Source of the DNA: Opitutus sp. GAS368
GTDB lineage: Bacteria > Verrucomicrobiota > Verrucomicrobiia > Opitutales > Opitutaceae
Assembly: GCA_945903465.1 (NCBI GenBank)
Contig: CAMDOF010000016.1
Location: 1-64,000, forward strand
Direction of reading: 5' to 3'
Length of the DNA stretch: 64,000 nt
Program-made: the position numbers and the translations under genes
Notes under the pieces: model-generated
Seen by the model: only the letters and a program-made list of their open reading frames with translations
Told to the model about the DNA's origin: nothing
The model's database searches: none
Shown: positions 49,501 to 59,700 of the stretch, piece by piece
Numbering within the stretch: position 1 is the stretch's first letter
How the letters are laid out: every line of letters starts with the position of its first letter

Positions 49501-50101
49501 GGTTTGAACAGGGTTGTGTCCGCAGGGATGAATCTTCTTGGAACTTCAAAAAAAATATTTTTCTGGTTCTTCCTAACGACACGTCGCTTGCAATGGTCGT
49601 TCACTGGTGATTTTCCAACCGCCGGTTTTGGTGGTGCTGCCACCGCCACTCTCACACCGCGAGCCACTCGCCTCGGTAAGTGGCCGCGTAACGCAGATGC
49701 CCGCCCCCGCGCTTCGCCGCGTGCAGATAAGGATGTTCGACGATCAACGCGTCACAACCGGGCCGACTCCGCCGGCTCACTCAGCAGCCGCAACTGCCGG
49801 TGCTCGCACCCGAGTTGTTCGCTCGCACGGGGACGTCGCCATCGTGCTTTCGCCTTGGCCATACACGCCACGTCAGCTGCTCCGACAGAAAATATTCCCC
49901 TAAAAAACACCGATCTTTCGACATCATCAGGTAATTATTTACCCGAAAAAATCGGCCTTATCCATGGCCCTGCTCGGTGGGGAATTTTCCCCGGCACAAT
50001 TTGCCTTAAAAATTCTGATTTTATATTTTAATACCTAATAAACAATAGTTTATAATAACAATAAAATAAATGGACTAATTAATGCAAAGAGAAAGTTATC
50101 T
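49501..50101. other. Non-coding region with an AT-rich island
   Basis: The left part is GC-rich debris. From about 49985 to 50101 base composition changes abruptly to AT-rich (TTTTATATTTTAATACC; AATAAACAATAGTTTATAAT), unlike anything else in the window. Inverted repeats GGTAA / TTACC (49930-49944) and GGGGAA / TTCCCC (49979-49992) lie at its left edge. Possible promoter or a relic of acquired DNA. Confidence 0.6.
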
Positions 50102-50314
50102 ATGCACCATGCTTTGACCGAGCACCCATCATCTATCGAACTATTCACCCGAGAGCGGCGGAAACAGCGCCTGCTCCAGTTCCTCGAGCGATTTGACCGC
50201 CGCTCTTGGTCGAAAAATCCGGATGTTCCCTTTCTGCTCCCGTTCAGTACCCCCGAAGCGAAAGGGTTCGCCGCGGTGCGGACGGTTCGCCGGGCGGCGC
50301 GGGCTTCAAATTAA
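50102..50314 (+). CDS. Small hypothetical protein, doubtful
   Basis: 70-codon frame starting MHHALTEHPSSIELFTRERR directly downstream of the AT-rich island. It is rich in Arg and Glu in its first half (RRKQRLLQFLERFDRRSW) and looks helical there. The second half loses protein-like character. No good ribosome-binding site and no recognisable family. It could be the surviving N-terminus of a larger lost gene. Confidence 0.25.
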   Translation: MHHALTEHPSSIELFTRERRKQRLLQFLERFDRRSWSKNPDVPFLLPFSTPEAKGFAAVRTVRRAARASN

Positions 50315-50681
50315 CAACCACGCGCCACCACCCAAAGGCACGCCGCACTCTCGAGCTCAGCACCCGCTGAGCGGGGGGTGCGGTTACCTCCCGTTTGGGC
50401 GTTGGGTTGGTCGTCGCCAACCCTCTTTTAGCAGCAAAGATCGCTCATGGATTGCGCATCTGCCCAAGGGAAGCTTTGGGCGGCGCTCGGAGGCTTCGGT
50501 CGACCTTAATCTGCTGCACGCGTCGATCTCGTCAAAGCTCTGCAGACGATTCAAAATCCAGATCGAATTGACCCTCCGAGGCCCCGGCAGCGCTTCATTC
50601 AGACGGAAATCCGCGTCTCCCGGGGAGTGGGGCAGGTGCCACCAAGCGGAGTCGCGAGGAAGCGTCCGTCGAGCGCGCTTC
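50315..50681. other. Gap, no feature recognised
   Basis: About 370 bp of GC-rich sequence with scattered short open frames in both directions, none with family-like sequence. Confidence 0.5.
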
Positions 50682-51368
50682 TCAATCGTCAAAACCACCC
50701 ACCGTCATCGATTGACCGTTGTGCTTGCTCCCCAATTTCAGAATGAAGGGCGCCGCGACCTTGGCCCATTGGTCCGCCTTAGGGTGAGCAGAGGCCCCAT
50801 CCGCCCAGCAGGCGCGAAGCATATCGGTATCGATCACCCCAGGGTTTAGCGGCACCGCGGCCAGACCGGGCGGCAACTCAGCCGCCAACGCTTTCGTCAG
50901 CCCTTCAATCGCCCACTTCGACATACAATACGGGGCCACTTCAGGGGAAACACTCCGCCCCCAGCCAGAACTGAGGTTAACGATCACGCCTTTTTTGCGC
51001 GCGACCATCGCCGGCACAAAATGCCGGATCACGTTCTGCACACCACGAATGTTCACATCGACCAACTTCGTAAACTCCCGGTCATCCTGTTCCCAAAGGG
51101 GGGCGAGGCGATTCATCACCCCCGCATTGTTGATCAAAAAATCAGGCGGACACTCATTCTCCAAAACTTTCGCAGCCCAAATCGCGACCTTCGAGTCAAG
51201 CGCCACATCCACGACAGAAAAATCATGCGGCGACGCATGCGTGAGACGCAGATCAAAAATCGCCTCACCGCTTCGCCCGCACCCCAAAACGGTATGGCCA
51301 CCACGGATAAACTCCTCGGCCAAAGCCCGCCCGAGGCCACGGGTGACACCCGTTATCGCGATTTTCAT
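50682..51368 (-). CDS. Short-chain dehydrogenase/reductase
   Basis: Classical SDR, 228 residues. Cofactor motif ITGVTRGLGRALAEEF (Gly-rich, residues 5-20), NNAG at 80-83, catalytic Ser in VNLSSGWGRS, Tyr147 and Lys151 in YCMSKWAIEG, and PGVIDTDM. Cytoplasmic NAD(P)-dependent oxidoreductase of unknown substrate. It is somewhat shorter than the usual 250 because the C-terminal substrate loop is reduced. It stands alone on the minus strand. Confidence 0.9.
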   Translation of the reverse strand: MKIAITGVTRGLGRALAEEFIRGGHTVLGCGRSGEAIFDLRLTHASPHDFSVVDVALDSKVAIWAAKVLENECPPDFLINNAGVMNRLAPLWEQDDREFTKLVDVNIRGVQNVIRHFVPAMVARKKGVIVNLSSGWGRSVSPEVAPYCMSKWAIEGLTKALAAELPPGLAAVPLNPGVIDTDMLRACWADGASAHPKADQWAKVAAPFILKLGSKHNGQSMTVGGFDD

Positions 51369-52048
51369 CGCATAAAGCTAGCAAGCACCCCCCCCAATCT
51401 AGCGAGTAGAAAATCACTCCGCCCGCACCCGCCGACCTACCGATCGGACTTAAAAACTCAACAACTCTGAAATCAATTCGTTGCGAGTTTGAGTTCCTAA
51501 AAAATCCGTGATTTCGCCAGCACCCTCGCACCCCGGTTAAGCGAAGCCCGAAAGGCTCCTGGCGACGCAGCGGGCCGCGCGAGGGCCCGACCTGGGTACG
51601 CCACTGCTCGTATTACTCCTCGTATCGCCAACGCCCACTCCACCCACCCAGCCTCACGAAAACTCAACATCGCAACCGGGAAGCTCAAACCACGCTTCCC
51701 CTCAAATCCGGTCCCACTCAGCGACCGTCAACGCGGCCGCTGAGATCACTCGTCTCCCTCGCCTCATTTGCCCGACGAGGTCGAGCGCGAGTTTCAGCTC
51801 GGTTCCCGTCAGGTCGCCCCAAAAATCGCAGTCCGCTGGGTTTCTTGCTCACCCACACTTTAAAATCGGGGAATTTTGCCCAACCTTAGTCCGAGAAAAT
51901 AAATCAGCCCCGAGTCTCAGTTTTACCCCCGCTCACCCAACCGCTGAAACAGATCGCGACCTTCAGTTAAAATTTAGTCGCCAAACGACCTAACATTAAG
52001 AGAAACCTAAGTCTGGTGAACACGGTTTAGCTTCTTCTCCCCACCTGA
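51369..52048. other. Long intergenic region, no feature recognised
   Basis: About 680 bp between divergent genes. It has patches of lower GC at 51440-51510 and 51960-52030 (AGTTAAAATTTAGTCGCC; CCTAACATTAAGAGAAACC) that may be promoters. I looked for structured RNAs and tRNAs here and saw none. Confidence 0.5.
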
Positions 52049-52285
52049 GTGCAGCCCAATCCGCCCAAACCTCCTTCGTCGGCCGATCACCTTAAGCTGG
52101 GCCGACGGCAACAGATCAGCGACCCAACGCGCCGAGCCCGCCACAGGGAAAAGCACCTGCGCCAAGCCCAAGGGTTCGGAATCGCTCTCTTTTTCTTAGC
52201 GATCTTGATTGGTGCCCTACTGCTGATCGGGAAAGGGTGCAGCGCGAACGCTTCCTCCGCCAGCCAACGTTTATCCAGCGGGTGA
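52049..52285 (+). CDS. Small single-pass membrane protein
   Basis: 78 codons with a GTG start at 52049. The basic N-terminal half (RRQQISDPTRRARHREKHLR) is followed by one hydrophobic helix (GFGIALFFLAILIGALLLIG) and a short Ser-rich tail beginning KGCSANASS. The positive-inside rule places the N-terminus in the cytoplasm. No family recognised. It ends about 50 bp before the tRNA on the other strand. Confidence 0.5.
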   Translation: MQPNPPKPPSSADHLKLGRRQQISDPTRRARHREKHLRQAQGFGIALFFLAILIGALLLIGKGCSANASSASQRLSSG

Positions 52286-52336
52286 ACGCCCAAGCAACTG
52301 CGCCAGAGGCGTGAGGAAAACGCTTCCAGCAAACTC

Positions 52337-52411
52337 TGGAGGCGCGGGTCGGAATTGAACCGACGCATAGAGGTTTTGCAGACCTCGGCCTTACCACTTG
52401 GCTACCGCGCC
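52337..52411 (-). tRNA. tRNA-Cys (anticodon GCA)
   Basis: Minus-strand cloverleaf of 75 nt including an encoded CCA. The acceptor stem GGCGCGG pairs with CCGCGCC, the discriminator is U73 as expected for tRNA-Cys, the anticodon loop is CTGCAAA with anticodon GCA, and the T arm GTCGG-TTCAATT-CCGAC is perfect. Confidence 0.97.
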
Positions 52412-52571
52412 CTGCCTGAGAACCCTCAAACGTGCAGGAAAAAAATCCCTGCGCAAGCGCCGAAATCTCAAACCACAAAATTCAAATCACCCCTTTCTCA
52501 AAATAATCACCACGTGCATCAATTTGGTGCTTCAGTCGGAGTTCCGGATTAGACATTCCTCGACCACTCTC

Positions 52572-53351
<780 letters not shown>

Positions 53352-53502
53352 TTCTCGCCGCCGGAGCCCGGATCGCTCGCTGCGGCGGAGCGATCGCTCC
53401 ATCGACGCCTATCGCCCCCATGCCTTCCACTTCCCTCGGTTCTAAGGTGGCGCTGCACCAGCCACGCCTGTCCCCTTTAATGAAACGAGGGAGGCGTTCG
53501 CG

Positions 53503-54312
53503 ATGATCGCCTCGTTTGAAAAATATCGACAAGCCTTCCTCGTGGGGCTGCAAAGCAATATCGTCTACCGCTGGAATTTCGTAGTGCGGGGATTCTTCTC
53601 ACTGTTTCACCTCGCCGTCGTCTTTATTCTTTGGGGGGCCGCCTTTGCCGGTACTGAAAAAATTGGCGGCTTCGACCTCCGGCAAACGCTAACGTATTTC
53701 ATCACGCTGCTGGTCCTGCAATTTTTCATCAGCGCGTTCAACGAAGACTACCAAATCAGCGAGGAAATCCGCAACGGTCTGATCAACCAGTTTCTCCTGA
53801 AACCGATCAACTATTTCCTCTACCGCTTCAGTATTTTCGTCGCCGCTCGGCTGGTGACAGGCGCCTTGATTCTACTGCCCCTGCTCATCGCGCTACCCTT
53901 CGTTCACGACTCACTCACCTTTCCCGTCGATGGCTGGCGCTTTGCCGTCATTATCCCCGCCCTCACGCTCTCCGCGCTCATTCAGTTCAGCATCGCCTAC
54001 TGCTTCGGAATGCTGACCTTCTGGTTTCTGGAAATCCAAGGGTTCGTCATTCTCTCCATGGCGATCGAGTCCGTCCTCGGCGGGCAACTTTTCCCACTCG
54101 ATCTGCTCCCAGAATCAGTCTACCGGGTCGCCCAGTTTCTGCCATTTTATTATCAGATGTATTTCCCCGGAGCAATCATCACCGGTCGCATTGATCTCAC
54201 TCAGGCTTTGCAGGGATTGTTGATTCAAACGGGCTGGGTCATCGCCCTCCTTCTCCTCAACCAACTCCTGTGGGTCCGTGGACTTCGCCGCCACACCGCC
54301 GTGGGCGGTTGA
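53503..54312 (+). CDS. ABC-2 family membrane protein
   Basis: 269 residues, six hydrophobic segments (VVRGFFSLFHLAVVFILWGA, LTYFITLLVLQFFISAFNED, GALILLPLLIALPFV and others). It resembles the DUF990-type ABC-2 permeases that come in pairs with an ATPase. The segment DYQISEEIRNGLINQFLLKP is typical of the cytoplasmic coupling region. A sister protein follows 11 bp downstream. The ATP-binding gene usually found in front is absent. Probably half of an exporter of unknown substrate. Confidence 0.85.
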   Translation: MIASFEKYRQAFLVGLQSNIVYRWNFVVRGFFSLFHLAVVFILWGAAFAGTEKIGGFDLRQTLTYFITLLVLQFFISAFNEDYQISEEIRNGLINQFLLKPINYFLYRFSIFVAARLVTGALILLPLLIALPFVHDSLTFPVDGWRFAVIIPALTLSALIQFSIAYCFGMLTFWFLEIQGFVILSMAIESVLGGQLFPLDLLPESVYRVAQFLPFYYQMYFPGAIITGRIDLTQALQGLLIQTGWVIALLLLNQLLWVRGLRRHTAVGG

Positions 54313-54323
54313 ACCCAACAACC

Positions 54324-55112
54324 ATGCGCCATTATCTCAACGTCTGGCTAGCCAGCGCACGATACTCCATCGTCCGCACCCTCATGTTCCGAGGTGATTT
54401 TCTCGTCTGGTCGCTGGTCGAATTTTTCTGGATGAGCGTAAATCTTCTGCTGATTTCCGTCATCTATCGCCACACCCAGTCCATCGCTGGCTGGAGCCAG
54501 TACCAAATGATGCTCCTCGTCGGCACTTCTATGCTCATCCAGCGCTTCCTCATGGGATTTTTCTGGAGCAGTATTTTCGATATGGGTCGCAACGTGCGCA
54601 CTGGGAATTTCGATTTTTTCCTCGCCCAGCCCGGTAACATTATGTTCATGACGACGACGCGGAAACTCGACCCCGACGGACTCATCAATGCAGTCGTCGC
54701 CGGCGGGGTCGTCGCCTATGCTGCCCACCAGCTGAACCTGCACCCGAGCCTGCTCGACCTCGGGATGTACGCGGGCCTCGTGCTCTGCGGATTAGTCATC
54801 CACTACAGCATCCTGATTCTCTCAGTTTCAGCGGTCTTCTGGCTCACGAGCGCACAAGGGGTCGAAGGTGGCTACTTCACCTTGACCGAGTTTTCGAGAC
54901 TACCTCGCGAAGCTTTCAAGGGCGTCAGTAACGCCCTGTTCGTTTGGTTTCTGCCGGTCGTAGTCGTTAGTAACGCACCGGCGCGAATTCTCCTCCATGG
55001 CTTCGACCTGGGGTGGGCGCTGTGGCTGGCCGGCCTCGCCGCCGGCTGGTTTGCACTCGCTGTTTTCGTCTTCTATCGCGGTCTTCGACGCTACGCCAGC
55101 GCGAGCTCATGA
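54324..55112 (+). CDS. ABC-2 family membrane protein (partner)
   Basis: 262 residues from the ATG at 54324; six hydrophobic segments, including LVEFFWMSVNLLLISVIYRH and GLVIHYSILILSVSAVFWLT. The DUF990-type coupling region NVRTGNFDFFLAQPGNIMFM parallels the upstream protein, so the two form a heterodimeric membrane unit. It overlaps rnc by ATGA (55109-55112). Confidence 0.85.
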   Translation: MRHYLNVWLASARYSIVRTLMFRGDFLVWSLVEFFWMSVNLLLISVIYRHTQSIAGWSQYQMMLLVGTSMLIQRFLMGFFWSSIFDMGRNVRTGNFDFFLAQPGNIMFMTTTRKLDPDGLINAVVAGGVVAYAAHQLNLHPSLLDLGMYAGLVLCGLVIHYSILILSVSAVFWLTSAQGVEGGYFTLTEFSRLPREAFKGVSNALFVWFLPVVVVSNAPARILLHGFDLGWALWLAGLAAGWFALAVFVFYRGLRRYASASS

Positions 55113-55804
55113 GCGCGTCACGCTCGGACCTAGAGGCCCGCATTGGCCATAGCTTCCGCGACCCCTCGCTCCTCCGGTGCGCCCTCACCCATCCGTCGCT
55201 GCTGCCGGAACGACCAGACATCACGGAAAGCAACCAACGACTCGAGTTCCTCGGTGACGCTGTCGTCCAGTTGGTGCTCACGCAGGCGTTGTTCGAGTTA
55301 TTTCCCAAGGAGCGCGAAGGCGCCTTGAGCAAACACCGCGCCGCCTTGGCCAACGGTGGTTTTCTCGCCCAAATCGCCCGAGAAATCAGCCTCGATCGTC
55401 AAATCCAACTGGGCGCAAGTGAAGAGTCCGCGGGCGGGCGCGATCGCCCGGCCGCACTCGAGGATGCCTTCGAGGCACTCATGGGGGCGGTGTATCTCGA
55501 CGGTGGTTTCGCGGAGGTCCAAGCCGTGATCCTCCGCATTTACGGGCCGTTGAGCGTGAGGCTGGCCACGGTGCAGCACCTCGCGAATCCCAAGGGCCAT
55601 CTCCAAGAAATTTTCCACCCTAAGCACGGTACCAATGCCCTCCGCTACGAGGTTGTCAGCACCGACGGCGTCGACCACGCCCGCAACTTCGAGGTCACCG
55701 TCTACCTTTTGGAGCGTGCCCTCGGAACTGGCCGAGGCAGTTCAAAAAAAGCGGCCGAAGAGTCCGCCGCGCGTGCCGCTTTAAACAATTTGCCCAAAGA
55801 ATAG
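55109..55804 (+). CDS. rnc: Ribonuclease III
   Basis: Double-strand-specific endoribonuclease, 231 residues from the ATG at 55109, which overlaps the upstream stop. Catalytic signature NQRLEFLGDAVVQLVL (Glu46, Asp50) and the second acidic site in ALEDAFEALMGAVYLDGG. The C-terminal dsRNA-binding domain runs from NPKGHLQEIF to SSKKAAEESAARAAL. It processes rRNA and other structured transcripts. It is followed 13 bp later by the CRISPR array. Confidence 0.95.
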   Translation: MSASRSDLEARIGHSFRDPSLLRCALTHPSLLPERPDITESNQRLEFLGDAVVQLVLTQALFELFPKEREGALSKHRAALANGGFLAQIAREISLDRQIQLGASEESAGGRDRPAALEDAFEALMGAVYLDGGFAEVQAVILRIYGPLSVRLATVQHLANPKGHLQEIFHPKHGTNALRYEVVSTDGVDHARNFEVTVYLLERALGTGRGSSKKAAEESAARAALNNLPKE

Positions 55805-55817
55805 GGACGGCTCCCAC

Positions 55818-56213
55818 CATCAGATGCCCGCGCGCACGGGCGTGAGTCGAGGATACGCACCACCGACGGCGCGCCGCTTATCAGATCCCCGCGCGCACGG
55901 GCGTGAGTCGTGCCGCCGGATCGCGCGCTCGCGATAAAGCATCAGATCCCCGCGCGCGCCGGGCGTGAGAGCGTCATGCGGATTTCTCTTCGCGTTATTT
56001 GCATCAGATCCCCGCGCGCACGGGCGTGAGGCCAGATTTGGTCCAACGAGCCAGGGCGCCGCCATCAGATCCCCGCGCGCACGGGCGTGATTCCGTCGAG
56101 CTGCTCCCCGACGTCGTCGCAGTCATCAGATCCCCGCGCGCGCGGGCGTGAGACCGTCCTGTCGTTGTGTTGTGTTACTGAGTTTGCCAGATCCCCGCGC
56201 GCGCGGGCGTGAG
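55818..56213. CRISPR. CRISPR array, 7 repeats and 6 spacers, type I-E-like repeat
   Basis: 29-bp repeats start at 55818, 55879, 55940, 56002, 56063, 56124 and 56185; all six spacers are 32 bp and share no sequence. The repeat core is CAGATCCCCGCGCGCACGGG, with C-A-T before it and CGTGAG after it. Variants: repeat 1 has G for the first C of the CCCC, repeat 3 has one extra base, repeats 6 and 7 form the perfect palindrome CCCGCGCGCGCGGG, and repeat 7 has lost the first three bases. A 29/32 pattern and the GC hairpin fit type I-E. Read on the minus strand the 8 nt after GGGG (ATCTGATG) would be the crRNA handle. The decayed repeat 7 argues the opposite. No cas gene lies in the window. Confidence 0.95.
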
Positions 56214-56711
56214 AGGGTGCCGGGGCACCGAAACCTCCGTCCTTTATTCCTGATATCCGCGAGGATAAACCTGCGTCGAAGAGACGCTCGTCCCTCCGCA
56301 GTCACGCCGCCGATCCGGACCGTTCGTCATCCACCAAAGATTGACCTGATCCGAGGCGCACGTGGCTCACCGCCGGGGCCCGACTGGCTCGCGCTCCCCC
56401 CCGCCATCACTTCCGTCGTCCGCCGGCACCCATCGAAACTCGTTCAATCCGCAAGCCCGGCCCAACCATCGACGCGCGCCCAAGCGGACCGAAAACGATC
56501 CCTCCACGTCGTACCACCACCCCGCGGGTACAGTCACCCGCTTCGATTGCCCTGCATCGCTGCGATTGGGCGGCAGAGCGTCGTGACGAGCGACCTTCGC
56601 CCTCCGGCCAGCGAACACCTGGTCAACGTTAGCGCCGCTCAAAACTCTGCTTGGCGCCAACCACGCGCCCTGCGCTCCAACGTCGACCACGGACCGCGCG
56701 CTTCTGAGTTG
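56214..56711. other. Region between the CRISPR array and mfd
   Basis: About 500 bp with no supported gene. The mfd frame is open through it, but that extension would start inside repeat 6. If the array is transcribed leftwards the leader would be at 56214-56300. A stretch at 56251-56270 (GATATCCGCG, then AGGATAAAC) sits one period beyond repeat 7 and vaguely resembles a decayed eighth repeat. Confidence 0.5.
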
Positions 56712-59700
56712 ATGTCATCCTCGAATGAAGTCGTTTCTCTTCTCCCTTCGCGTATGCCGCCGCTCACGTCTCTCTCTCGCCGGAAACTTACCGGGGTCTG
56801 CGCGTCCGCTCGCGGCGCCGTCATCACCGAGCTCTTTCACGTCCATCCCGCACCCGTCTGGCTGGTCGTAACCGATAACCTCAAGGCCGCGGAACAACTC
56901 GCGGAAGACCTCGTCTTTTTTCACGCCGCGAGTTCGCGGATGCGTCAACAAAACACGCTCGTGCTTCCTGAAGCGATGCTCGGTGACGGCGATATGCGCG
57001 ACGCCTTTGCGGCCTCCAGCGACCGGCTGACCGTGCTTGCCAGCCTCCGCGCCGTCCGCGGTTTTACGGTCACACCCGACACGCTCGTCGTCGTCACCAC
57101 ACCGGCCGGCTTGCTCCAAACCGTCCCGGCACTCGAGGAGTTGGCCACGCGCGAACGCACGCTGCGCCGCGGTGAGGTGCAGCCATTTCAAGCTCTGCTC
57201 GAGAGCTTGCAAAAGCTCGACTATGATTCCGAAGCCGTGTGCGAGGCACCCGGCCAATATGCTATCCGCGGTGGTATCATCGATGTCTACCCAGTCACCG
57301 CCAACCAACCCTACCGCCTCGATTTTTTTGGGGATGAGATCGAATCAATCAGGGAATTTGATCCGATTACACAGCGCTCGGGCGCCGCCGTCGAAAGCAT
57401 CTCGCTCGTGACCTCGCCGCGCGTGCGCCTCGATCCTTCCAAGACTGGGCTGGCCGACTATCTGACGACAAATACGCACGTCGTGTTCATCGAGCCAGCG
57501 ACGCTCGAGGAGACATTGAGTGCGTTGGCGCGGACGGGGAGCGACACTTTAAACCCGCTCCTCGCTCGCGTCGCAGCCGCTTTTGCCGTGAGCGACCTCG
57601 ACGAGACCAGCGGGCTTTTCGACGGCGTCTCCGAAGAAGCGACGTGGGATACCGAGAGCATGACCCATCACCGGCGATACCCAGAAGACACCTTGGTCGC
57701 GCAAGAACGTCTCACCATGGAGGGAGACGTCCGCCGGACATTTCTACTCCAGGTGGCCGCATGGAAAAAAAGCGGCTACCGCATCCTGATGGTGGTTTCG
57801 AAGGCCGGAGAAGAACAGCGCGCGCAAGAGATTCTTGCCGAGGATCCTCAGCTAAAGGGAATTGATCCGCAGTGGTTACGAGGAACCTTAAACGAAGGCT
57901 TCCGCATCACGTTTCGAAACGGAGCGACTTTAACGCCGACCGCGGCTGCCAGCGAGGCCCCTGCAAAATCCCCGCGGCGCGTCAGAAAACCCACCACGAA
58001 CCAGGACCCCGCCGGTCTCGTCGTGGTGACCGAGACGGAGATTTTCGGCAGGCAACGCGCCCGCCGCCCCGCACTCGGCGCCCGCTCGGTTGCGCATCGC
58101 GCCCAAGTCGACCAGCTCCTCGATTTCTCCGAACTGGTCGAAGGTGATTTCGTTGTACACCTCCAGCACGGGATCGCGTTGTACCGCGGCCTCACCAAAC
58201 TCGACACGGCGCAAGGCCGGCGCGAGGTGATCTCACTCGAATTCGATGACCACGTCACCCTGCACGTTCCCCTGCAAGAATCACACCTCATCAGCCGCTA
58301 CGTCGGCCTGAGCAAGACGCGGCCGCAACTCGGACGGATTGGATCAAACCGGTGGGAAAAAGCCCGGCAGGCCGCCGAACGCGCAACCATTGATCTCGCG
58401 GCGGAACTCCTCCGAATTCACGCCTCCCGCGAGGCCCAGCCAGGCTTTGCCTGCCCGTCTGACACGACGTGGCAGAAGGAATTTGAGGCCTCCTTCGCCT
58501 TCACCGAGACGCGCGATCAATTACGAGCGATCCACGAAACGAAAGCGGATATGGAAAAAACCCGGCCGATGGATCGCCTGATTTGTGGCGACGTGGGCTT
58601 TGGGAAAACGGAGGTCGCCATTCGCGCGGCGTTCAAGGCGGTTCAGGGCGGGCGGCAAGTCGCGTTGCTCGTCCCCACGACGGTGCTCGCACAGCAGCAC
58701 CTCAACACGTTTCGCGAGCGCATGGCGGGTTACCCCATCGCGATCGAAATGCTCAGTCGATTTCGCAGCCGCGCCGAAATAAAAAAAATCCTCGCCGCGA
58801 CGACGGCAGGGCAGGTCGATATTCTCATCGGCACGCACCGGCTCATCCAACGCGATGTCATCTTCAAAAATTTGGGCTTGGTCGTGATTGATGAAGAACA
58901 GCGTTTCGGAGTGAGCCACAAGGAGGCGTTCAAGCGACTGCGGGAGACGGTCGATGTCCTCTCGATGAGCGCGACGCCTATTCCGCGGACCCTCTACATG
59001 GCACTGACGGGCGCTCGCGATCTCAGCGTGATCGAGACTCCTCCGACCAATCGTCACCCCATCCAAACTATTGTAAAAACCTACGACGAAAAAATCGTCG
59101 TCGACGCCGTCAACTACGAATTGCGGCGTGGTGGTCAGGTATTTTACCTCCACAATCGCGTGCAGACGATCGAACTTGTCGCGGCGCGCCTCCGAGAACT
59201 CCTCCCTGGAGTGACGATCGGCGTCGGCCACGGGCAGATGACGGCTGATGAATTGGAGGAGGTCATGACGGAATTTGTCGCTGGCCGTCATCAGGTCCTG
59301 GTCTCGACGACAATTATCGAAAGCGGCCTCGATATCCCGAATAGCAATACGATCATCATCGAAGGAGCCGACCGCTTTGGCCTTTCGCAACTCTATCAAC
59401 TCCGCGGTCGCGTCGGCCGTTTTAAACACCAAGCCTACGCCTACCTTCTGCTCCACCGCCACACGCGCTTGCTCGAAGTGGCGCGGGAACGCCTCACGGC
59501 AATGCGTCAGCACACCCAACTGGGCGCTGGCTTCCGCATCGCGATGCGGGACCTCGAACTGCGCGGCGCCGGTAATCTTCTCGGAGCGGAGCAGAGCGGC
59601 CACATCGTTGGCGTCGGTTTTGAGCTCTACTGTCAATTATTACGCCAATCGGTCGCCCGCCTGAAAGGCGAAAAGCATGCCTCCGCCATTCGCGCGAGCG

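Noticed and set aside
53387-53400. Perfect 14-bp palindrome GGAGCGATCGCTCC after parA
   Set aside because: No T-tract follows, and a single GC-rich palindrome in this composition is expected by chance; a parS-like role cannot be supported.
55820-56065. An 81-codon minus-strand open frame with a repeated SRPCARGSD segment
   Set aside because: It is the translation of CRISPR repeats 1 to 5; the near-61-bp period keeps short frames open. Not a gene.
56148-56711. N-terminal extension of Mfd by 188 codons
   Set aside because: It would start inside a CRISPR repeat, is low-complexity Arg/Pro-rich, and has no counterpart in Mfd, whose usual length is met from 56712.
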